This document shows positions 16,274-23,324 of a stretch of DNA of 38,009 nt, in pieces. Source of the DNA: JAWOHX01 sp046484975 (GTDB lineage Bacteria; Bacillota; Clostridia; DUPQ01); the NCBI GenBank assembly GCA_046484975.1, contig JAWOHX010000072.1, positions 1 through 38,009 of the forward strand, given 5' to 3'. Both the position numbers and the translations under genes were made by a program. Every line of letters begins with the position of its first letter. The first letter of the stretch is position 1. The notes beneath the pieces are model-generated. The model ran no database searches, was not told where the DNA came from, and saw nothing but the letters and a program-made list of their open reading frames with translations.

Positions 16274-17418
16274 TCAGAAAAATCATATTGAAAAAAGAGG
16301 AATCCAGGGTTCAGGCTGCCTTGTTGGAAGACGAGATCCTCGTGAGCCTTTACTGCGAGGATGCCGGCAGGCTGGGCAAGGACACCATCGTGAAGGGAGC
16401 GGTTGACAGCGTTTCCCCGTCCCTGAACGCGGCCTTCGTTGATGTTGGTGACGGTCAGATGGGATATTTGCCATTGGAAGAGGGCATGAAGCTCAAGAAG
16501 AACCAGGGAATCATCGTGCAGGTGAAGAGGGAGAAGTTTCAGAGCAAGGGCGCCTACCTCTCCTCCAGGCTCAGCCTGTCCGGAAGATATGCTGTGCTCA
16601 TGGAAGGCATGGAAAGACCAGGCGTTTCCTCCAGGATCCATGACGAGGAGGAAAGGAAAAGGCTGCATAAGATTGCCGCCGACCATGGGGACAGCCGGTG
16701 CGGGATCCTGATCAGGACCCTGGCGGAAAATCAACCCCGGGAATTCATCGTGCAGGAAATCAACTTATTAAAGAAAAGGCTTCAGAAAATCCGCAAGACC
16801 CCGCTGAAGAAAAAAACCGTGGTCGTCCTGCATCGGGAAGACGATATCCTGGAGACCCTGATCAAGGACTTCTTCGACCCAGCCAAGGATTTTATCATCA
16901 CCAACGACCTTGCGGCACACAAGGTATGCTATGAGAGGTTCAAGCGATTGGTGCCGGGGATCCACGAGAGAATCCGCCACTACAAGGATTCATATGACAT
17001 CTTCGACTATTACCAGATCACGGGGGAAATCAAAAAGGCGGGGTACCGGAAGGTGTGGCTGGATTGCGGGGGGACCCTCATTTTCGACCATACAGAGGCC
17101 ATGACGGTGGTGGATGTGAACACCGGGAAAAACACATCGGCGAAGGACTTCGAAGAAACCGCCTTCGTGACCAACATGGAAGCGGCGAGGGAGATTGCAA
17201 GACAGATTCGCCTGCGGAACATCGGGGGAATCATTGTGGTGGATTTCATCGACATGAGAAACAAGAAAAAGGACCATGTCGTGGAAGAGGAGTTCAGGAG
17301 ATATGCCGCCATGGACCGAAAGGCTGTGGATGTGGGGGGGTTCACCAGGCTGGGCATGTTCGAGCTCACCAGGCAGAAGGACGGAAGAAGCATTCAGGGG
17401 TGCCAGGATGAGGAATAG
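16270..17418 (+). CDS. rng: Ribonuclease E/G family protein, short form lacking the Zn-link
   Basis: A 382-residue RNase E/G homologue, expected to cut single-stranded RNA with a 5' monophosphate. The N-terminal S1-like region is present (VSPSLNAAFVDVGDGQMGYLP). The DNase I-like subdomain keeps the metal ligands: D282 and N284 in VVDVNTGK, and D325 in VVDFIDM, with the same 43-residue spacing as D303/D346 of E. coli RNase E. The protein ends about 13 residues after FTRLGMFELTRQ, where relatives continue into a Cys-x-x-Cys zinc link and a small dimerisation domain. None of that is present, and no other frame encodes it. The stop lies inside the start of the next gene (11-base overlap). The family position behind TIGR03960/TIGR03936 is normal; the expected rplU behind it is missing. 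Confidence 0.87.
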   Translation: MIRKIILKKEESRVQAALLEDEILVSLYCEDAGRLGKDTIVKGAVDSVSPSLNAAFVDVGDGQMGYLPLEEGMKLKKNQGIIVQVKREKFQSKGAYLSSRLSLSGRYAVLMEGMERPGVSSRIHDEEERKRLHKIAADHGDSRCGILIRTLAENQPREFIVQEINLLKKRLQKIRKTPLKKKTVVVLHREDDILETLIKDFFDPAKDFIITNDLAAHKVCYERFKRLVPGIHERIRHYKDSYDIFDYYQITGEIKKAGYRKVWLDCGGTLIFDHTEAMTVVDVNTGKNTSAKDFEETAFVTNMEAAREIARQIRLRNIGGIIVVDFIDMRNKKKDHVVEEEFRRYAAMDRKAVDVGGFTRLGMFELTRQKDGRSIQGCQDEE

Positions 17419-18634
17419 GGACATCGAGACACTGAGAAAACTTGCCATGCAGGTACGGGAGATCGCCATGGATCCCGTCATGGAGGAGCGCAGGCTGCTT
17501 TGGGAGAGCCACCATGCCTTCGAGAAGAACCGCCCTCCCCTCTACATCAGGGACGGCGGATGGAGCCAGGAAACGATCCTGCCCGAATGTGTCTGTGAGG
17601 ATGATTTCTTCCGGGAAATTGAGTTCTACCTGAGGAAAATGATTTTCCAGTTTGAACTGGGTGATGACTATGTCATCGAGCCATGGGTCAGCATCCGGGC
17701 AGAATACCTGTTGCCTGAAAAAGGGGCATGGGGCGTGATGCACGGAATCATGGACACGGGGTTCTACCATGGCGCCAGGAAATATACCGCTCCCATCACC
17801 GATTTGGACAACCTGGGTGAACTGGTGGTCCCAAAACACAGGATTGACCTGGAGAAAACAAAACTAAAACATGAGAGGCTTTCGGATGCCATCGGAGACA
17901 TTCTCACCGTGGACCTTGACAGGAGCCCCCACTGGTGGAACTGGGAAGCGGACATCTCCACGCGCCTGGGATACCTGAGGGGACTGGAGCAGATCATGTG
18001 GGACATCCATGACAACCCGGAAGGATTCCACCGGCTGCTGTCATTCATGAGCAAAGGCATTCTGAAGGCGCAGCAGGAAGCCGAGGATGCCGGGGACATC
18101 GGCCTGACATCGGGAAACAACCAGTCCATGCCATATGCCCGTGACCTTCCGAGGCCAAAGCCCCATACACCCTGCAAAAGAAAAGACCTGTGGTGTTTTT
18201 CCGCCGCACAGGAATTCAATCTTGTCTCACCGGCGGATCACGAGACCTTCATGCTGGATTACCAAAAACCCATCATCGAGGCCTTTGGCGCATCCTCCTA
18301 CGGTTGCTGCGAGGATCTGTCCAACAAGATGGGGATGCTCCGCAGGATGAAGAACCTAAGGAGAATCGCCGTCAGTCCCTTTTCCCCCGTGGCGAAGATG
18401 GCCGGGGAAATAGGGACGGAATATATCGCAAGCTACCGCCCTGACCCTGCCCGGACAGTCTGTGTCTCCTTTGACAAGGAGCAGACCATTCGGATCCTTC
18501 AGGAGGCCAAACATGCCTTCGAGGCAAACGGCTGCCTGTATGACATCTGCTTGAAGGATGTCCATACCGTTGGAAACGACAAGGGAAGGCTCAAGGCTTT
18601 CGTTGAGACTGTCAAATCCGTTGTGGGAGGCTGA
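17408..18634 (+). CDS. Uroporphyrinogen-decarboxylase-superfamily protein
   Basis: A 408-residue protein resembling UroD-like proteins common in anaerobic Clostridia. These are distinct from true HemE and are related to corrinoid methyltransferases of the MtaA/MtbA type. Visible family segments are EFNLVSPADHETFMLDYQKPIIEAFGASSYGCCEDL and RRIAVSPFSPVAKMAGEIGTEY. The motif GCCEDL carries adjacent Cys residues that could bind zinc or take part in methyl transfer (inference). No heme genes are nearby, so heme synthesis is unlikely. It overlaps the RNase gene by 11 bases (ATGAGGAATAG). The cobalt/nickel importer at 10388-12655 could supply a corrinoid cofactor, but this link is only suggestive. 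Confidence 0.75.
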   Translation: MRNRDIETLRKLAMQVREIAMDPVMEERRLLWESHHAFEKNRPPLYIRDGGWSQETILPECVCEDDFFREIEFYLRKMIFQFELGDDYVIEPWVSIRAEYLLPEKGAWGVMHGIMDTGFYHGARKYTAPITDLDNLGELVVPKHRIDLEKTKLKHERLSDAIGDILTVDLDRSPHWWNWEADISTRLGYLRGLEQIMWDIHDNPEGFHRLLSFMSKGILKAQQEAEDAGDIGLTSGNNQSMPYARDLPRPKPHTPCKRKDLWCFSAAQEFNLVSPADHETFMLDYQKPIIEAFGASSYGCCEDLSNKMGMLRRMKNLRRIAVSPFSPVAKMAGEIGTEYIASYRPDPARTVCVSFDKEQTIRILQEAKHAFEANGCLYDICLKDVHTVGNDKGRLKAFVETVKSVVGG

Positions 18635-18640
18635 TGGCAC

Positions 18641-19582
18641 ATGAGATGCATGCAAGCATTCACCGTGGCACTGACAGCGTTGGCGGTTGCCGCCGCACTG
18701 GCGTCATGCAGCCCGGTGCCAACGATTCCCGACCTGCCGGCCTCCCTGCCCGGGGCCTCACTTGCCCTGCCCGAGGACACCCCGGATCCTCAGGAAGAGG
18801 CACCTTGTCCCACCCCATCCCCTGAAAGCATCACGGAGACTCCGCCTGCCTCCGGCATGGAGGCCCTCCCATATTACAGGGAGGAAAACAAAAAGAGGTA
18901 TGCCCTCTACCAGGAGGAAAACCCCGGGATGCCGGAAGAAACCGTTGTCCTCCATGTCAACATCGGGGTGGACGTCCCTTTCTATGGAAACGTCCGGATC
19001 ATACAAGACCCGGACAGCCTGGAAGTGCTGGTCAATAAATATTATCGCCTCCCGGACGGTTATGTCCCCGGACTGGTCGAACTGGACCTGGCTTTATGCA
19101 CCCCTGGAGTTGCAGCCCAATACCTGAGGCCAAAAGCGCTGGAGGCATTCACGAGGATGCACCGGGACGCAAGTGAACTGGGGCTTACCATCACTGCATA
19201 TGGGACCTACAGAAGCATCCAGCGGCAGCAGGCCATCTGGGAGAACGCCGTCGCAAGCGGCCGCAGCATCGAGGAAGTCGACAGCCTGAACGCCAGGGGT
19301 GGGCACAGCGAACACAACACGGGGCTGGCGGTGGACGTCATCGTGAATGACTACAATGTGCTGGATACCCTGGAGTACGGATGGTACCGGGACCATGCCC
19401 ACCTTTATGGGTTCATCATCCGGTATCCGGAAGGAAAAGACCATCTGACAGGCTACCGCCATGAGCCATGGCACCTGCGGTTCCTTGGCGTGGAGCTTGC
19501 CACCGCGGTTCATGAGAGCGGACTCACTTACGAGGAGTATCTCGCCATGGCACCTGGTTCTTTACCGGGATCTGCGGACTGA
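18641..19582 (+). CDS. VanY-like D-alanyl-D-alanine carboxypeptidase lipoprotein (peptidase M15)
   Basis: A 313-residue exported lipoprotein. The signal peptide ends in LASC with the lipidated Cys at residue 23, followed by a Pro-rich spacer (24-75). The C-terminal domain holds the M15B zinc site: SxHxxGxAxD with H225 and D232 in HSEHNTGLAVDV, and E275/H278 in HEPWHLRF. TAYGTYRSIQRQQAIW is the usual preceding segment. It should trim the last D-Ala from peptidoglycan stems at the cell surface. GGGAGG lies upstream of the ATG at 18641. The region between residues 76 and 165 is not part of the M15 domain and is unassigned. Confidence 0.88.
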   Translation: MRCMQAFTVALTALAVAAALASCSPVPTIPDLPASLPGASLALPEDTPDPQEEAPCPTPSPESITETPPASGMEALPYYREENKKRYALYQEENPGMPEETVVLHVNIGVDVPFYGNVRIIQDPDSLEVLVNKYYRLPDGYVPGLVELDLALCTPGVAAQYLRPKALEAFTRMHRDASELGLTITAYGTYRSIQRQQAIWENAVASGRSIEEVDSLNARGGHSEHNTGLAVDVIVNDYNVLDTLEYGWYRDHAHLYGFIIRYPEGKDHLTGYRHEPWHLRFLGVELATAVHESGLTYEEYLAMAPGSLPGSAD

Positions 19583-19588
19583 AGCCGT

Positions 19589-19617
19589 TTGACATCCTGG
19601 GCTGTTTGTTGTAAGAT
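19589..19617 (+). promoter_or_regulatory. Sigma-A promoter for the T-box / valS unit
   Basis: A perfect TTGACA (19589-19594), exactly 17 bases, then TAAGAT (19612-19617). Transcription would start near 19624, right where the T-box leader begins. The promoter starts only seven bases after the VanY stop. Confidence 0.8.
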
Positions 19618-19624
19618 ACATGGT

Positions 19625-19860
19625 AGCGATGATAGGGAGCAGTAACGGGTCATTGTCTTACAGAGAAGAAAGCGTTTGGTGAAAGCTTTCCAGGACTGAC
19701 GGCCGGTGAAGTCGCCCGGGAGCATTGGCGTTGAACATCCAGTAGGCGCTGACGGTTGGTTCCCGTTACAGAACATAGAGTGTCCCGCCCAGCAACAAAG
19801 AAGGCGGGAAAGTTTGGTGGTACCGCGAGCTTTTCGTCCATACGGATGAAAAGCTTTTTG
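19625..19860 (+). promoter_or_regulatory. T-box leader (tRNA-Val-sensing)
   Basis: A T-box riboswitch. The conserved T-box GGTGGTACCGCG lies at 19816-19827, and its TGGT would pair with a tRNA 3' end carrying discriminator A. Stem I elements are present: an AGTA near 19641, AGAGAAG around 19660, GGTGAAAG near 19678, and a specifier region GTGAAGTC. I read GTC at 19711-19713 as the specifier codon, which fits valine and the downstream valS. A stem with arms CCCGCC/GGCGGG precedes the T-box. Uncharged tRNA-Val should stabilise the antiterminator and allow expression. The exact 5' edge is estimated. Confidence 0.9.
19828..19859 (+). terminator. T-box-controlled terminator
   Basis: AGCTTTTCGTCC, loop ATAC, GGATGAAAAGCT and a T-run ending at 19859. 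The 12-bp stem has one G-T pair. Its 5' arm overlaps the 3' side of the T-box antiterminator, so the two structures exclude each other. Confidence 0.85.
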
Positions 19861-19886
19861 CATATCGGGGGCATAGGAGGAATGGA

Positions 19887-20129
19887 ATGGAAAGTTTGAT
19901 GAAGATATCGGGGATTGCACTGGCATTGGCCGGGGCAGTGGTCGTGTACGGCGCAAAAATCATCGTCCGGAAGTACTCCCTGGAAAGCAGGGAGAGCATC
20001 AAGGCGGACATACAGGATGAGGCGGTCCTGGCACAGCTGAAAACGCAAAAAGCGGTGGCAAGGGTGAAAATCATCGGAGGGCTCATCTTTCTTCCGGGAA
20101 TGATCCTGTTGCTCATCGCATTCAGATAG
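19887..20129 (+). CDS. Small two-helix membrane protein in the valS operon
   Basis: An 80-residue protein I do not recognise. Residues ~6-26 (ISGIALALAGAVVVYGAKIIV) and ~60-79 (IKIIGGLIFLPGMILLLIA-like) are hydrophobic, joined by a charged stretch of about 33 residues with alternating Lys/Glu/Asp/Arg, which would lie on one side of the membrane. AGGAGG sits six bases before the ATG. The gene lies between the T-box terminator and valS, 10 bases upstream of valS, so it must be under valine-tRNA control. Start, ribosome binding site and codon use all look genuine. No function can be assigned. Confidence 0.75.
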   Translation: MESLMKISGIALALAGAVVVYGAKIIVRKYSLESRESIKADIQDEAVLAQLKTQKAVARVKIIGGLIFLPGMILLLIAFR

Positions 20130-20139
20130 GAGGCAGGTC

Positions 20140-22785
20140 ATGGGAAAAACAATCGAAAGCAAGTATAATCCCGGGGACATCGAGGACAGGATTTATCAGG
20201 ACTGGATGGAAAAAGGCTATTTCCATGCCGAACCCGACCCTTCCAAGGAGCCGTTCTGCATCGTGATCCCGCCTCCGAACATCACCGGGCAACTCCATAT
20301 GGGGCATGCCCTGAACAACACCATCCAGGACATTCTGGTCCGGATGAAGAGGATGCAGGGATTCTGCACCCTTTGGCTGCCGGGAACAGACCATGCCTCC
20401 ATCGCCACCGAGGCCAGGATTGTGGCCCAGATGAAAGAAGAGGGCATATCCAAGGAAGACATCGGAAGGGAAGGTTTTCTTTTGAAGGCATGGGAATGGA
20501 GGAACCAGTACGGCAGAATCATCATTGACCAGTTGAAAAAGCTGGGGAGCTCCTGTGACTGGGAACGGGAACGGTTCACCATGGATGAGGGCCTGTCCCA
20601 TGCCGTGACAGAGGTTTTTGTCAGGCTGTATGAGAAAGGACTCATCTACAGGGGGGAACGGATCATCAACTGGTGCCCGGTATGCCTGACCTCCATATCC
20701 GATGCGGAAGTGGAACACACGGAAAAGGAGGGAAACCTCTGGCACATCCGCTATCCGGTGGAAGGCTCGGATGCATATGTGGTTGTCGCCACCACCCGGC
20801 CTGAGACCATGCTGGGGGACACCGGGGTCGCCGTGCATCCGGAAGACGAACGCTATGCCGGGCTCATTGGCAGGACGGTGAACCTTCCGCTGATGGACCG
20901 GCCAATCCCAGTGGTAGGGGATGATTTCGTGGACAGGGAATTCGGCACCGGTGCGGTGAAAGTCACCCCTGCCCACGATCCCAATGACTTCGAAATAGGC
21001 CTGCGTCATGGCCTTGCATTCATCAATGTCATGAATGACGACGGCACCATGAATGAGAACGCTGGAATATTCCAGGGGATGGACAGGGCCCTGGCCCGGA
21101 AGCAGATCATCGCCATGCTCACGGAACAGGACCTGCTGGAAGACATCAAGCCCCATGTCCACAATGTGGGGGAGTGCTACCGATGCAATACCGTCATCGA
21201 ACCAAAAATCTCCCTGCAGTGGTTTGTGAAGATGAAACCCCTGGCGGAACCCGCCATCGAAGCGGTCAAAAACCAGGAGGTCGTGTTTTACCCCGGAAGA
21301 TTTGAAAAAACATATTTTTCCTGGATGGAGAACATCAGGGATTGGTGCATCTCCAGGCAACTCTGGTGGGGACACCGGATTCCGGCCTATTACTGCGGGG
21401 ACTGCGGAGAAACGGTGGTCTCGGCACAGCCTCCCGGCGCCTGCGAAAAGTGCGGGGGAGGGATGACTCAGGACAATGACACCCTGGATACCTGGTTCAG
21501 TTCCGCCCTGTGGCCATTTTCCACCTTGGGATGGCCTGAGAAGACAAGCGAGCTGGAATATTTCTATCCCACCAGCGTGCTTGTCACGGCATACGACATC
21601 CTGTTTTTCTGGGTGGCAAGGATGATTTTCTCCGGACTGGAGCACATGGGTGCGGTGCCCTTCCCCCGGGTGCTCATGCATGGGCTCATCCGTGACGATC
21701 AGGGCAGGAAAATGTCCAAATCCATGGGAAACGGCATTGATCCGCTGGATGTCATCAAGGAATGCGGCACAGACGCCTTGCGGTTTGCCCTGTTGATGGG
21801 TTCCTCCCTGGGGAATGACATCCGTGTGTCAAGCCAGCGGATTGAATCCGGCAGGAATTTTGCCAACAAGATATGGAACGCCACCCGTTTCGTCCTGATG
21901 AATTTCGATGACGACCTTGATTTCGAGGCGGTCTCGGAGGACAGGTTCACCGATGCGGACAAGTGGATCCTGTCCCGCGCAAGAACGACGATCCTTGAAG
22001 TCACCGAGAACATGGAGAAATATGAACTGGGCCTGGCGCTCCACAAGATCCACGGATTCATCTGGGAGGAATTCTGCGACTGGTACATTGAACTGGCAAA
22101 AAACCGGCTCTATGATCAATGCAACGACTCCAGGCTGGAGGTGCAGTATGTCCTGAATACGGTCCTTAAAATATCCATGCGGCTATTGCATCCATTCATG
22201 CCCTTTATCACAGAGGAGATCCATTCCAGCCTCATCCATGGGGATGCCAGCATCATGGTGGCTCCCTGGCCATCGGCAGAAGCCATCCCATCCTATCCGG
22301 AACAGGAGAAGGCCATGGGGCTCATCATGGAAATCATCCGAAGCATCCGGAACATCAGGGCGGAGATGGGAGTGCCCAATGCAAGGAAGGCGAAAATCAT
22401 TTTTGTCACCCCGGACCGGGAAAAGGGTGCCCTGCTGCTCCGCTCCGCCGCATACTTCGAGAAACTGGCCAGCGCATCCGGAATAGAGGTGCTGTCCAGT
22501 GACAAGGATGTCCCCGGGAACGCGGCAGGCCTCATTCTGGAGGGCCTGGGTGTCTACCTTCCCCTGACGGACCTCATCGATGTGGAAAAGGAAATCAAGC
22601 GTCTGACAGCTGAGAAAGACAAGATCCATACCGAGGGGGAACGGGCAAAAGCCAGGCTGGAAAACCCGAATTTCCTCAGCAAGGCTCCGGAAAAGCTTGT
22701 CCTGGAGGAACGGGAGAAACTGGCCAAATACCTGGTGATGCAGGAAGACATCGGCAAGAGGATCGAGGAATTGAAAGCCATGTGA
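20140..22785 (+). CDS. valS: Valyl-tRNA synthetase
   Basis: An 881-residue class I synthetase that charges tRNA-Val. The HIGH motif is HMGH at 53-56 within PPPNITGQLHMGHALNN, and KMSKS is at 524-528. The CP1 editing domain shows TTRPETMLGDTGVAVHPED. A Cys4 cluster is present around CGDCGETV...CEKCGGG. The C-terminal ~65 residues form the Val-specific coiled coil (EKEIKRLTAEKDKIHTEGER). Length is normal. AGGAGG precedes the ATG. Expression is controlled by the T-box leader upstream. The commonly associated folC does not follow; instead a separate promoter begins ~20 bases after the stop. Confidence 0.97.
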   Translation: MGKTIESKYNPGDIEDRIYQDWMEKGYFHAEPDPSKEPFCIVIPPPNITGQLHMGHALNNTIQDILVRMKRMQGFCTLWLPGTDHASIATEARIVAQMKEEGISKEDIGREGFLLKAWEWRNQYGRIIIDQLKKLGSSCDWERERFTMDEGLSHAVTEVFVRLYEKGLIYRGERIINWCPVCLTSISDAEVEHTEKEGNLWHIRYPVEGSDAYVVVATTRPETMLGDTGVAVHPEDERYAGLIGRTVNLPLMDRPIPVVGDDFVDREFGTGAVKVTPAHDPNDFEIGLRHGLAFINVMNDDGTMNENAGIFQGMDRALARKQIIAMLTEQDLLEDIKPHVHNVGECYRCNTVIEPKISLQWFVKMKPLAEPAIEAVKNQEVVFYPGRFEKTYFSWMENIRDWCISRQLWWGHRIPAYYCGDCGETVVSAQPPGACEKCGGGMTQDNDTLDTWFSSALWPFSTLGWPEKTSELEYFYPTSVLVTAYDILFFWVARMIFSGLEHMGAVPFPRVLMHGLIRDDQGRKMSKSMGNGIDPLDVIKECGTDALRFALLMGSSLGNDIRVSSQRIESGRNFANKIWNATRFVLMNFDDDLDFEAVSEDRFTDADKWILSRARTTILEVTENMEKYELGLALHKIHGFIWEEFCDWYIELAKNRLYDQCNDSRLEVQYVLNTVLKISMRLLHPFMPFITEEIHSSLIHGDASIMVAPWPSAEAIPSYPEQEKAMGLIMEIIRSIRNIRAEMGVPNARKAKIIFVTPDREKGALLLRSAAYFEKLASASGIEVLSSDKDVPGNAAGLILEGLGVYLPLTDLIDVEKEIKRLTAEKDKIHTEGERAKARLENPNFLSKAPEKLVLEEREKLAKYLVMQEDIGKRIEELKAM

Positions 22786-22805
22786 GGAAAAACCCGCCAG
22801 GGGTA

Positions 22806-22835
22806 TTGCCAAGAGACGCGGCCTTGTGTTATCAT
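22806..22835 (+). promoter_or_regulatory. Promoter of the glnB-amtB leader
   Basis: TTGCCA (22806-22811), an 18-base spacer and TATCAT (22830-22835), each matching five of six consensus positions. Transcription would start near 22842, leaving a leader of ~145 bases before glnB. Because the promoter lies upstream of the terminator at 22895-22946, that terminator is an attenuator for glnB-amtB rather than just the end of valS. Confidence 0.6.
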
Positions 22836-22841
22836 ACATCC

Positions 22842-22985
22842 AACAAATGAATGAACCGGCTTTCCCTCGACGGGGAGGAGAAGGCTCTTGACTGGGACGT
22901 CAAATCAACCTGTGCACCGACGCACGATTGATTCGGCGTCCTTTTTCTATTCATTCATCACCAGGATGACGGGAGGAGATGTAAC
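22842..22985 (+). promoter_or_regulatory. Structured glnB-amtB leader, candidate antitermination element
   Basis: Hairpin 1 (22858-22886) pairs GGCTTTCCCTC with GAGGAGAAGGCT, with one bulged A (22879) and the six-base loop GACGGG (22869-22874). Hairpin 2 (22888-22903) is TTGAC/GTCAA with the six-base loop TGGGAC. Its loop and 3' arm are also the 5' arm of the terminator helix, so hairpin 2 and the terminator cannot form together. ATGAATGAA (22847-22855) is perfectly complementary to TTCATTCAT (22950-22958), enclosing everything in read-through RNA. Two hexaloop hairpins next to an overlapping terminator in front of nitrogen genes is the layout of ANTAR-protein targets. However, the known A at loop position 1 is absent, while G at position 4 is present in both. 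The ligand or protein is unknown. Confidence 0.55.
22895..22946 (+). terminator. Attenuator terminator before glnB
   Basis: Two nested forms are possible before the T5 run (22942-22946). The short form is GACGC, bulged A, CGA, loop TTGAT, TCG, GCGTC (22919-22940). The longer form pairs 22895-22908 (GGACGTCAAATCAA) with 22928-22941 (TTGATTCGGCGTCC), 13 pairs with a single A-C mismatch. The longer form uses the loop and 3' arm of the upstream hairpin. Confidence 0.7.
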
Positions 22986-23324
22986 ATGAAGAAAATTGAA
23001 GTGATCACAAGACCGGAGAAACTCGAGGAAGTCCAGCAGATCCTGAATGAACTCGGCCATGACGGGATGACTGTTTCCATGGTGACGGGGTGCGGCCTGC
23101 AGAAGGGACACAAGGAGATATACAGGGGTGCCCCTGTGGAGATCAACCTGCTGCCGAAGATAAAGATTGAGACTGTGGTCCATGACAATCTGGTTGAGGA
23201 AATCGTCGCGCAGATCCTGGAAAGGGTCCGGACATCCGAGGTAGGGGACGGAAAGATCTTCATCTATGATGTTTTCAATGCCATTCGCATCAGGACCGGG
23301 GAAAGGGGGACCGCTGCAATATGA
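22986..23324 (+). CDS. glnB: PII nitrogen regulatory protein (GlnB/GlnK family)
   Basis: A 112-residue PII protein that senses ATP/ADP and 2-oxoglutarate and usually gates the neighbouring ammonium channel. Family landmarks are Q39 and K40 in CGLQKGHKEIYRG, K58 in LLPKIKIE, and GDGKIFIYDVFNAIRIRTGERG near the C-terminus. Position 51, the uridylylated Tyr of E. coli GlnB, is Val here (YRGAPVEIN), so control by uridylylation is not expected. Y46 is kept. GGGAGGAG precedes the ATG. The gene overlaps amtB by ATGA, the classic glnK-amtB pairing, and lies behind the structured leader. Confidence 0.95.
   Translation: MKKIEVITRPEKLEEVQQILNELGHDGMTVSMVTGCGLQKGHKEIYRGAPVEINLLPKIKIETVVHDNLVEEIVAQILERVRTSEVGDGKIFIYDVFNAIRIRTGERGTAAI

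Noticed and set aside
15277..16734. A 485-codon minus-strand frame across three radical-SAM/RNase G genes
   Set aside because: It spans the borders of three convincing plus-strand genes and shows no family resemblance.
20122..21681. A 519-codon open frame on the minus strand inside valS
   Set aside because: It is antisense to the well-conserved valS coding sequence, has no ribosome binding site and its translation resembles no protein family. Long antisense frames are expected at this base composition.
22842..22985. A glutamine (glnA or Downstream-peptide) riboswitch before glnB
   Set aside because: The GACGGAAGTAGG-type core is absent; only GACGGGGAG is present and the surrounding stems do not fit.
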